From positions 8,261,001 to 8,325,000 of the forward strand of contig NC_065573.1 in assembly GCF_937616625.2 (NCBI RefSeq): a stretch of 64,000 nt of DNA, given 5' to 3'. Under the pieces are notes generated by a model. It had not been told where the DNA came from. It did not search any database and saw only the letters and a list, made by a program, of their open reading frames with translations. The translations under genes were made by a program, and so were the position numbers. Of this stretch, positions 54,201 through 64,000 are shown one piece after another; within the stretch, counting starts at the first letter, position 1, and every line of letters starts with the position of its first letter. Origin of the DNA: Mercurialis annua (Eukaryota > Streptophyta > Magnoliopsida > Malpighiales > Euphorbiaceae).

Positions 54201-57200
54201 ACGTTACGAAACAAATCCAAGCGTTTCAACTTTTTAATGCTTTAAACCAAACATTTACAAAAGTTACAAAACAAATCCAAGTGTTTCACCTTTTTAAAAA
54301 TTTAAGCCAAACGTTTACAAACATTACGAAACAAATCCAAGCGTTTCACCTTTTTAGCGATTAAGCTAAACGTTTAAAAATGTTACAAAACAAATCCAAA
54401 CATTTAACCTTTTTAGTGAATAAAGCCAAATCTTTAAAACGTTACGAAATAAATCCAAACCTTTACAAACATTACGGAACAAAAAGAAACGTTTCACATT
54501 TTTAGCAATTTAAACCAAACATATACAAACGTTACAAAACAAATCCAAACGTTTCTTCATTTAAGCGATTTAAGCCAAACGTTTATAAACTTACGAAACA
54601 AATCCAAACGTTTCCTTGTTTAAGTGACTTAAGCTAAACGTTTACAAATGTTACGAAACAAATCCAAACGTTTCACCTTTTTCGCAATTTCAGCCAAAAG
54701 TTTACAAACGTTACGAAACTAAACAAAACATTTAAAACGATACGAAACAAATCCACACGTTTCTCATTTTTAGCTATTTAAGCCAAACCTTTACAAACGT
54801 TACGAAACAAAACCAAGCGTTTCACCTTTTTAGCAATTGAAGCCAGACGTTTACAAAAGTTACGAAACAAATCCAAGCGTTTCACCTTTTTTGAAATTTA
54901 AGCCAAACGTTTACAAACGTTCCGAAACCAATCCAAGCGTTTCACCTTTTTAGTAATATAAGCCAAACGTTTACAAACGTTACGAAACAAATCCAAACGT
55001 TTCACCTTTTTAGCGATTTAAGCCGAACGTTTACAAACGTTACGAAACAAATCAAAACATTTCATAATTTTAGCAATTTAAGCCGAATGTTTACAAACGT
55101 TACGAAACAAATCCAAACGTTTCCCCATTTTAGTGATTTAAGCCAAACGTTTAAAACGCTGCGAAACAAATTCAAACATTTTACCTTTTTAGTGATTTAT
55201 GACAAACGTTTACAAAGGTTACGAAACAAATCCAAAGGTTTCACCTTTTTTGCGATTGAAGCAAAACATATACAAACGTTACGAAACAAATCCAAACGTT
55301 TCACCTTTTTAGCGATTTAAGCCAAACGTTTATAAAAGTTATGAAACAAATCCAAAAGTTTCACCTTTTTAGCGATTTAAGCCAAATGTTTAAAAAGGAT
55401 ATGAAAAAAATCCAAATATTTCACCTTTTTAGCAATTTAAGCCAAACGTTTACAAACATTCCGAAACAAATCCAAGCGTTTCACCTTTTTAGTAATTTAA
55501 GCCAAACGTTTACAAACATTCCGAAACAAATCCAAGCGTTTCACCTTTTTAGTAATTTATGCCAAACGTTTACAAATGTTACGAAACAAATTTAAACGTT
55601 TCCGTTTTTTAGCAATTTAAGCCAAACGCTACGAAAGAAATCCAAATGTTTCACCTTTTTAGCGATTTAGGCCGAACGTTTACAAACGTTACAAAAAAAA
55701 CAAACATTTCACATTTTTAGCAATTTAAGCCAAACGTTTACAAACGATACGAAACAAATCCAAATGTTTCCGCATTTCAATTATTTAAGCGAAATGTTTA
55801 AAACGTTACGAAACAAATCCAAACATTTCACCTTTTTAGCGATTTATGCCAAACCTTTAGAAACGTTACGAAACAAATCCAAACGTTTCACCTATTTAGC
55901 GATTGAAGCCAAACGTTTACAAACGTTACAAAACAAATCCAAACGTTTTACCTTTTTAGAGATTATGCCAAACGTTTAAAAACATTAGGAAACAAATCCA
56001 AATGTTTTACCTTTTAGCAATTTAAGCCAAATGTATACAAACGTTTCCCCATTTTATCGATTTAAGCCAAACGTATAAAACGTTACGAAACAAATCCAAA
56101 CGTTTCACCTTTTTTGCGATTTATGCCATATGTTTACAAACGTTACGAAATAAATCCAAACGTTTCACCTATTTAGCGATTGAAGCCTAACGTTTACAAA
56201 CGTTACGAAACAAATCAAAACGTTTCACCTTTTTTAGAGATTTAAGCCAAACGTTTACAGACATTACGAAACAAATCCAAACATTTCACCTTTTTAGCAA
56301 TTTAAACCAAATGTTTACAAACGTTACGAAACAAATCCAAAAGTTTCACCTTTTTAGCGATTTAAGCTAAATATTTAAACAAATCCAAATGTTTCACATT
56401 TTTAGCAATTTAAGCCAAACGTTTACAAACATTCCGAAACAAATCCAAGCGTTTCATCTTTTTAGTAATTTAAGCCAAACGTTTACCAATGTTACGAAAT
56501 AAATTTAAACATTTCACCTTTTTAGCAATTTAAGCCAAACGTTTACAAACGCTACGAAAGAAATTCAAATGTTTCACCTTTTTAGCGATTTAAGCCGAAC
56601 GTTTACAAACGTTACAAAAAAAACAAACATATCACATTTTTAGCAATTTAAGCCAAACATTTACAAATGTTACGAAACAAATCCACACGCTTCCCCATTT
56701 TATCAATTTAAGCCAAACGTTTAGAACGTTACAAAACAAATCCAAACATTTCACCTATTTAGCTATTGAAGCCAAACGTTTACAAACGTTACAAAACAAA
56801 TCCAAACGTTTTACCTTTTTACAGATTTAAGCCAAATGTTTAAAAACATTACGAAACAAATCCAAAAGTTTCACCAATTTAGCGATTTATGCCAAATGTA
56901 TACAAAGGTTGTGAAAGAAATCCAAATGTTTCACCTTTTTCGCAATTTTAGCCAAACGTTAACAAACATTCCGAAACAAATCCAAGCGTTTCACCTTTTT
57001 AGTAATTTAAGCCAAACGTTTACAAATGTTACGAAACAAATTTAAACGTTTCACCTTTTTAACAATTTAAGCCAAATGTTTAAAAACGCTACGAAAGAAA
57101 TCCAATCGTTTCACCTTTTTAGCGATTTAAGCCGAACATTTACAAACGTTACAAAAAAAAACAAACATTTCACATTTTTAACAATTTAAGCGAAACGTTT

Positions 57201-60200
57201 ACAAACGTTACAAAACAAATCCAAACGTTTCCCCGTTTTATCGATTTAAGCCAAACGTTTAAAACGTTACGAAACAAATCGACACATTTCACCTTTTTAG
57301 TGATTTATGCCAAACGTTTACAAACATTACGAAACAAATACAAACGTTTACAAAACTTACGGAACAAAAAAAAACTTTTAACATTTTTAGAAATTGAAGC
57401 CACACGTTTACAAACGTTAAGAAACAAATCTAAACGTTTCCCCATTTTAGCGATTTAAGCCAAACAATTATAAACGTTACGAAACAAAACCAAACGTTTA
57501 CAAACGTTACGAAACAAATCCAAATGCTTACAAACGCTATGAATCAAATCCAAATGTTTCGAAACAAATCCAAGCGTTTCATCTTTTTAGCGATATAAGA
57601 CAAGCGTTTATAAAAGTTACGAAACAAATCCAAGCGTTTCACCTTTTTAGAAATTTAGGCCAAATGTTTACAAAAGTAACGAAACAAATCCAAACGTTTC
57701 AGCTTTTTAGCGTTTTAAGCTAAACGTTTACAAATGTTACGAAACAAAACCAAACGTTTAACCTTTTTAGTGATTTAAGCCAAATCTTTAAAACATTACG
57801 ACATAAATCTAAACTTACCCCATTTTAGCGATTTAAGCCTAACGTTTACAAACGTTACGAAACAAATCCAAACGTTTCACCTTTTTAACGATTTAAGCCA
57901 AACGTTTGCAAACGTTTACAAACGTTCCGAAACAAATCCAGACGTTTACAAAACTTATGGAACAAAAACAAACTTTTCACATTTTTAGCAATTTAAGCCA
58001 ATAGTTTACAAACGTTACGAAATAAATCTAAACGTTTCACCTTTTTAGCGATTGAAACCAAACGTTTACAAACGTTAAGAAACAAATCCAAACGTTTCCC
58101 CATTTTAGCTATTTAAGCCAAACATTTATAAACGTTACGAAACAAAACCAAACGTTTACAAACTTTATGAAACAAATCCAAACGTTTCCCCATTTTAGAG
58201 ATTTAAGCCAAACATTTACAAAAGTTATGAAACAAATTCAAACGTTTCCCCATTTTAGCGATTTAAGCCAAACGTTTATAAAAGTTACGAAACAAAACCA
58301 AACGTTTCCAAACGTTACAAAACAAATAAAAACGTTAGCAAACTTACGAAACAAATCCAAACGTTTCCCCATTTTAGCGATTTAAACCAAACTTTTATAA
58401 ACGTTACGAAACAAATCCAAAGGTTTCCCCATTTTAGCGATTTAAGCCAAACGTTTATAAACATTACGAAACAAAACCAAACGTTTACAAACGTTACGAA
58501 AAAATCCAAACGTTAACAAACTTACGAAACAAATCCAAACGTTTCCCCATTTTAGCGATTCAAGCCAAACGTTTACAAACGTTACGAAACAAATCCAAAC
58601 GTTTCACCTTTTTAACGATTTAAGCCAAACGTTTGCAAACGTTTACAAACGTTCCGAAACAAATCCAGACGTTTACAAAACTTCCGAAACAAAAACAAAC
58701 TTTTCACATTTTTAGCAATTTAAGCCAATAGTTTACAAACATTACGAAACAAATCCAAACGTTTCACCTTTTTAGCGATTGAAGCTAAACGTTTACAAAC
58801 GTTAAGAAACAAATCCAAACGGTTCCTTATTTTAGCGATATAAGCCAAACATTTATACGAAACAAATCCAAATGTTCCACCTTTTTTGGGATTTAAGACA
58901 AACGTTTACAAACGTTACGAAACAAAACCAAATGTTTAAAACATTACAAAACAAATCCAAACGTTTCACATTTTTAGTGATTTAAACCAAACGTTTACAG
59001 ACATTACGAAACAAAAGCAATCATTTACAAACGTTAATAAACAAATCCAAACGTTTTATCTTTTTAACAATTTAAGCCAAACAATTACCACCGTTACGGA
59101 ACAAATCCAAAAGTTTCCCCTTTTTAGCGATTTAAGTCGAACGTTTACAAACGTTACAAAACAAAACCAAACATTTTACCTTTTCAGCTATTTAAGTCGA
59201 ACGTTTAGAAACATTACGAAACAAGACCAAACGTTTCATCTTTTTATCAATTTACAAACTATTACAAACGTTACGAAACAAATCAAAATGTTTCATCTTT
59301 TTATCAATTTAAATCCAAACGTTTCACCTCTTTAGCGATTTAAGCTAAACGTTTACAAACGTTAAGAAACAAATCCAAGCGTTTCACCTTTTTAGTGATT
59401 TAAGCCAAATGTTTCACCTTTTTAGCGATTTACGCCAAATGTTTACAAACTTTACAAAACTAATTCAAACGTTTAAAACGTTACGAAACCCTTTTTAGCA
59501 ATTTAAGCCAAACGTTTACAAACGTCGAAACAAATTCAAACGTTTCACCTTTTTAGAGATTTAAAACAAACGTTACAAATGATTCGAAAAAAATCCAAAC
59601 GTTTCACCTTTTTAGTGATTTAAGCCAAACGTTAATAGACTTTACGAAACAAATCCAAACATTTCACCTTTTTAGTGATTTAAGCCAAACGTTAATAGAC
59701 GTTACGAAACAAATCCAAACATTTCACCTTTTTAGCGATTTAAGCAAAACACTTACAAACGTTACGAAACAAATCCAAGCATCTAACCTTTTTTGCGATT
59801 TAAACCAAACGTTTAAAAACGTTCCGAAACAAATCCAAATGTTTCACCTTTTTAGCGATATAAGCCAAACGTTTACAAACGTTACGTAATAAAACAGGAC
59901 GTTTCACCTTTTTTGCAATTTAAGCCAAACGTTTAAAACGTTACCAAACAAATCCAGGCGTTTCACCTCTTTAGCAATTTATGCCAAACGTTTATAAATG
60001 TTGTGAAACAAATCAAAATGTTTCACCTTTTTAGCGATTTATGCCAAACGTGTACAAACGTTACGAAACAAATCCAAACGTTTCACCTTTTTTGCGATTT
60101 CAGCAAAACATTTACAAACGTTACGAAACAAAACCAAAGGTTTATAAACGTTACGAAACAAATCCAAGCGTTTCACCTTTTTAGCAATTTAAGCCAAACG

Positions 60201-60843
60201 TTTACAAACGTTATGAAACAAATCCAAGCGTATTACCTTTTTAGCAATTTAAGCAAAACATTTACAAACGTTACGAAAGAAAACCAAATGTTTCCCCATT
60301 TTAGCAATTCATGCCAAACGTTTACAAACGTTATGAAAAAAATCCAAATGTTTCCCCTTTTTAGTGATTTAAGCCAAACATTTACAAACGTGATTAAACA
60401 AATCCAAACATTTCACATTATTAGCGATTGAAGCCAAACATTTACAAACATTTCGAAACAAATCCAAATGTTTCCCATATTTAGTAATTTATGCCAAACG
60501 TTTACAAACGATGTGAAACAAAACCAAGCATTCACCTTTTTAGGAATTTAAGCCAAACATTTACAAACTTTACGAAACAAATATAAATGTTTCACCTTTT
60601 TAACGATATAAGCCAAACGTTACCAAACGGTACGAAATAAATGCAAACGTTTCACCTTTTTAGTGATTTAAGCCAAATGTTCACAAACGCTACGAAACAA
60701 ATCCAAACGTTTACAAACGTTACGAAACAAATCCAAATGTTTCACATTTTTAGCGATTTAGGCCTAACGTTTGCAAACGTTACGAAACAAATCCAAAAGA
60801 TTCCCCTTTTAGCGATTTAAGCCAAACGTTTACAAACTCTACG

Positions 60844-60852
60844 AAACAAATC
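60844..60852. repeat. MULE target site duplication, left copy
   Basis: AAACAAATC, identical to 61704-61712. It is ordinary satellite sequence. Confidence 0.92.
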
Positions 60853-60970
60853 GGCCAAACACATATTTGGGTCCCTGCACTATCACTCTTTTCCAACTTA
60901 AGTCCCTGAACTATAAAACGTTTAAACTAAGTCCCTACACTATCAAAAACATCTATTTTAAGTCCCTATC
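60853..60970 (+). repeat. MULE left terminal inverted repeat
   Basis: It pairs with 61589-61703. The outer 33 bp differ at one base, and the inner part carries several differences and small indels. It includes three versions of the AAGTCCCT motif. Confidence 0.9.
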
Positions 60971-61588
60971 GTTGCGGAAGTTAACGGAATGTGGATGACG
61001 TTAACAATTACATATCAAAAATGCTATTTTGGTCTCTGCACTATCATTTTTTTCCAAATTGAGTCCTTACACTATTAGAAACATCAATTTTAAGTCTTTC
61101 TATCACATAATTTAAATAATATGAATAATATTTTTATTTTATTTTCTTTTCTTTTTTAATGTTATTAAATTTTTTTAGCATTTTCAAAGCTAGAATCATC
61201 TCCGACCATCAATAAATTTTTTACATTTTAATTTAAAATTTTAATTATTTAAAATTTATTAATTTAATTAAATAAAAATAAATTTTTATTTTATACAATT
61301 ATTTTTTTATTTTTATAAAAAATTAAATATATTCAAAAACTGTTCGTCTACCTCGCACTCTTTAAAATATTATATTTTTAAAAATATTTATTTTAATTTA
61401 ACTAAATTAATTTATTTTGAATTAATTTATTTTGAGTAATTAAAAATTTAAGTTAGATTTATAGTGCAAGGACTCAAATAGTAAAAAAATTGTAGTGTAG
61501 GGACTCAAAATTTTAAGTTTATAAATTTTAACTACAACCAATCTCAGAGTCATGCGTTTGTATCTCACTCTCTAACGGAATGACACGG

Positions 61589-61703
61589 AGGGACTTAAAT
61601 CAGAGACTTTTGATAGTGCAGGGACTTATTTTAAATGTTTTATAGTTCAGGGACTTAAGTTGGAAAAAAATGATAGTGCAGGGGCCCAAATATGTGTTTG
61701 GCC
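61589..61703 (-). repeat. MULE right terminal inverted repeat
   Basis: Inverted partner of 60853-60970. It ends in TGTGTTTGGCC just before the second copy of the 9-bp target duplication. Confidence 0.9.
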
Positions 61704-61712
61704 AAACAAATC
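61704..61712. repeat. MULE target site duplication, right copy
   Basis: AAACAAATC, identical to 60844-60852. The satellite monomer resumes here in the same phase it had before the insertion. Confidence 0.92.
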
Positions 61713-63699
61713 CAAACGTTTCACCTTTTTAGCGATTTAAGCCAAACGTTTACAAATGTTACGAAACAAAATCAAATGTTTAAAACGTTACGAAACAAAT
61801 TCAAACGTTTCACATTTTTAGCGATTTTAGCCAAACGTTTACAAACGTTACGAAATAAAACCAAGTGTTTCCCTTTTTTAACGATTTATGCCAAACGTTT
61901 ACAAAAATTACGAAACAAATCCAAACGTTTCCCCTTTTTAGCGATTTAAGCCAAACGTTTACAAATGTTTCACCTTTTTAGCAATTTATGCCAAACATTT
62001 ACAATATTATCTTTTTAGCAATCTAAGACAAACATTTACAAACGTTGCGAAACAAGTCTAAGCGTTCCACCTTTTTAGCAATTTATGACAAACATTTACA
62101 AACATTACGAAACAAATCCAAGCGTTTCACCTTGTTAGGAATTTAAGCCAAACGTTTACAAACGTTACGAAACAACTCCAATCATTTCACCTTATTAGCG
62201 ATTTAAGCCAAACGTTTACAAACGTTACGAAACAAATCCAAACGTTTCACCTTTTTAGCGATTTAAGAAACACGTTAACAAACTTTACAAAATAAATACA
62301 AACGTTGAAACTTTTTAGCGATTTAAGCCAAACGTTTACAAATGTTATGAAACAAATCCAAACGTTTCCCCTTTTTAGCGATTTAAGGCAAACGTTTACA
62401 AACGTTACGAAACAAATCCAACCATTTTGCCTGATTAGCAATTTAAGCCAAACATTTATATACTTTACAAAACAAATCCAAACATTTCACCATTTTAGCG
62501 ATTTAAGCCAAATATTTACAAACGTTATGAAACAAAACCAAACGGTTAAAACTCTACAAAACAAATCCAAATGTTTCACATTGATAGAGATTTAGGCCAA
62601 ACCTTTACAAATGTTACGAAACAAAATTAAGGATTTCACCTTTTTAGCAATTTAAGCCAAACATTTACAAACGTTACGCAACAAATCCAAGCGTTTCCCC
62701 TTTTTCGCAATTTAAGCCAAACGTTTACAAACGTTCCGAAACAAATCCAAGCGTTTCACCTTTTTTGTAATTCAAGCCAAAAGTTTACAAACGTTACAAA
62801 ACAAATCCAAGCGTTTCACCTATTTAGCAATTTAAGCCAAACGTTTACAAACGTTACGAAGCAAATCCAAACATTTCACCTTTTTAGCGATTTATGCCAA
62901 ACATTTACAAACATTACGAACAAAATCCAAACGTTTCACCTTTTTAGCCATTTAAGCCAATTGTTTACAAACGTTACAAAACAAATCCTAACGTTTAACC
63001 TTTTTAGCGATTTAAGTCAAATGTTTACAAAGTTGATGAAACAAATCCAAATGTTTCACCTTTTTAGCAATTTAAGCCTAATATTTACAAAAGTTGCAAA
63101 AAAATCCAAGCGTTTCATCTTTTTAGCAATTTAAGCAAAATGTTACGAAACAAATCCAAGCGTTTCACCTTTTTAGCAATTTAAGCCAAATGTTTAGAAA
63201 CGTTACGAAACAAATCCAAGCATTTCATCTTTTTAACGATTTAAGCTAAACAGTTACAAACTTTACGAAACAAATCCAAACGTTTCTCCTTTTTAGCGAT
63301 TTAAGTCAAACGTTTACAAACGTTACGAAACAAATCCAGACATTTCACCTTTTTAGCGATTTAAGCCAAACATTTACAAACGTTGGAAAACAAATACAAA
63401 CATTTCGCCTTTATAGAAATTTAAGCCAAACGTTTACAAACGTTACGAAACAAATCCAAATGTTTTGCCTTTTTAGCAATTAAAGCCAAATGTTTAAAAA
63501 CGTTACGAAACAAAACCAAACATTTAAAACGTTACAAAGCAAATCCAAATGTTTCACATTTTTATCGATTTAAGCCAAACCTAAACAAACGTTACGAAAC
63601 TCAACCAAGCGTTTCACCTTTTTAACAAGTTAAGCCAAACGTTTAGAAACGTTACAAAACAAATCCAAGCGATTCACCTTTTTATCAATTTAAGCCAAC
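61704..63699 (+). repeat. 60-bp satellite array, plus orientation, right end
   Basis: About 2 kb of monomers matching 22026-23900 in order, including truncated units near 61965-62015 and the odd TTGAAACTTTTTAGCG unit near 62305 (22628). Two extra monomers lie near 63.2-63.3 kb. The array stops abruptly in mid-monomer where a CACTA element begins. Confidence 0.96.
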
Positions 63700-64000
63700 A
63701 CTACTAAAATGTTTGCTTTTAGCGACGGATTTTTCCGTCGCTAAAAGCATGAAATCCGTCGGGAAAACATTTCCCGACGGATTTCCCGACGGATTCAATC
63801 CGTCGGCAAAATCCTCGTCGCTAAATTTTTGGCGACGGACCAAAAAATTTGGCGACGGATTTTTCAGAAATTGCCGACGGATTTTAGCGACGGATTTAAA
63901 TCCGTCGCTAATTACCGACGGATTTTAGCGACGGATTTAAATCCGTCACTAATTACCAAAAAATAAAAAAAAATCGTAAAATAAATTATTATTATTTAAT
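63700..64000 (+). mobile_element. CACTA (EnSpm-like) transposon, one end, truncated by window edge
   Basis: The satellite breaks after AAGCCAA and the sequence CACTACTAAAA begins, the standard CACTA terminus. About 250 bp of subterminal DNA follow, packed with GCGACGGATTT and its complement AAATCCGTCGC, where the element's transposase would bind. A 41-bp unit is repeated at about 63873-63913 and 63914-63954. After about 63955 the sequence turns AT-rich. No transposase domain is present; the frame at 63713-63928 is translated subterminal repeat. The candidate 3-bp target duplication is CAA at 63697-63699, with its partner outside the window. The matching place in copy 1 (around 23900) is uninterrupted, which supports insertion after the 12-kb duplication. 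Confidence 0.88.
63718..63745. repeat. CACTA subterminal hairpin, 12-bp perfect stem
   Basis: TTTAGCGACGGA (63718-63729) pairs exactly with TCCGTCGCTAAA (63734-63745) around a four-base loop. Inverted pairs of the binding motif are common in CACTA subterminal regions. Confidence 0.88.

Larger units (their letters stand above)
11731..60852 (+). repeat. 60-bp satellite array, plus orientation, main body
   Basis: About 49 kb of near-continuous monomers. The commonest 60-bp unit starts ACAAACGTTACGAAACAAAT, continues CCAAACGTTT, then CACCTTTTTAGCGATTTAAG, and ends with a second CCAAACGTTT. The two CCAAACGTTT copies are 30 bp apart, so half-unit gains and losses are frequent. Recurrent variants are CCCCATTTT or CACATTTTT for CACCTTTTT, AGCAATTT for AGCGATTT, AAACCAAACG for AATCCAAACG, and AATCCAAGCG. 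Variation is concentrated at CpG positions. Short opposite-orientation patches and several higher-order blocks are listed separately. The region holds no gene that I can support; its open frames encode only the 20-residue translation of the monomer. Confidence 0.97.
60853..61703. mobile_element. MULE-like non-autonomous DNA transposon, 851 bp
   Basis: This is the only non-satellite insertion inside the plus array. It has long terminal inverted repeats of about 115 bp (60853-60970 and 61589-61703). The outer 33 bp, starting GGCCAAACACATATTTGGG, match with one mismatch. Each arm holds several copies of a motif close to AAGTCCCTGCACTATCA. AAACAAATC flanks both ends (60844-60852 and 61704-61712), a 9-bp target duplication typical of Mutator-like elements. 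The interior is AT-rich, with no transposase frame, so it would need an enzyme supplied by another element. The homologous site in the other large duplicate (22026-22034) is empty. The superfamily call rests on the 9-bp duplication and long inverted ends. Confidence 0.92.
51932..63699 (+). repeat. Large satellite duplication, copy 2, interrupted by a MULE
   Basis: Counterpart of 11736-23900. It begins where a 3-4 kb higher-order block ends and is cut on the right by a CACTA element at 63700, so its true right end is not visible. It lacks about 1.28 kb present in copy 1 near 12.0-13.3 kb. It has gained an 851-bp transposon plus its 9-bp target duplication, and about two extra monomers near 63.2-63.3 kb. 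Copy 1 has the uninterrupted target at 22026-22034. Confidence 0.9.

Noticed and set aside
4785..63699. CRISPR-like array
   Set aside because: The regular repeats have no unique spacers. The whole 60-bp unit repeats, and the context is a plant satellite with plant transposons.
4785..63699. Centromeric satellite
   Set aside because: Possible, but a 60-bp monomer is short for a plant centromere. I see no CENP-B-like box, and no CENH3 data can be had from sequence alone, so the chromosomal position is left open.
11731..63699. Telomere or rDNA spacer repeats
   Set aside because: There is no TTTAGGG run and no ribosomal RNA sequence in the window.
63713..63928. 71-residue frame with repeated DGF residues at the right edge
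   Set aside because: It is the translation of the GACGGATTT subterminal repeats of the CACTA element.

Overview
No real protein-coding gene, tRNA or rRNA gene is visible. This looks like plant nuclear DNA. It is dominated by about 58 kb of one AT-rich tandem satellite with a 60-bp monomer, roughly 970 units by length. The satellite is cut by three plant-type transposable elements: an LTR retrotransposon at the left edge, a Mutator-like (MULE) non-autonomous element inside, and a CACTA (EnSpm-like) end at the right edge. The retrotransposon's priming site matches initiator methionine tRNA, its long LTR starts TGTAATATCC and ends GTGACA, and the CACTA end carries GCGACGG-rich subterminal repeats. 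Together these point to a flowering plant, probably a eudicot. I cannot name the species or chromosome.

Layout: 1-4784 is the 5' part of an LTR retrotransposon on the minus strand, with internal region 1-1874, primer-binding site 1875-1886 and a complete LTR of about 2.9 kb at 1891-4784. It sits inside the satellite. 4785-11730 is satellite in minus orientation. 11731-63699 is the same satellite in plus orientation. The orientation switch at about 11731 is marked by four copies of a 20-bp sub-monomer repeat. A MULE-like element of 851 bp lies at 60853-61703 with a 9-bp target duplication. A CACTA element starts at 63700 and runs off the window.

The satellite is layered. (1) The 60-bp monomer contains the 10-mer CCAAACGTTT twice, 30 bp apart, which explains the many 30-bp-shifted units. 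(2) Higher-order blocks recur: about 1.8 kb in the inverted arm, cassettes at 27.6, 31.5, 34.4 and 36.1 kb, and blocks of about 3-4 kb across 38.5-51.9 kb. (3) A duplication of about 12 kb pairs 11736-23900 with 51932-63699. The MULE is present only in the right copy, so it inserted after the duplication. (4) Small patches of opposite orientation (about 75-460 bp) recur at matching places in the higher-order blocks and behave as inherited parts of the repeat. Most differences between monomers look like CpG to TpG or CpA changes, as expected for heavily methylated heterochromatin.

Because 60 bp is exactly 20 codons and several frames of the monomer lack stops, the satellite produces many repetitive open frames of 60-192 residues. 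These are by-products of the repeat and are not annotated as genes. No cellular pathway is encoded here; the interest lies in the evolution and architecture of the satellite.
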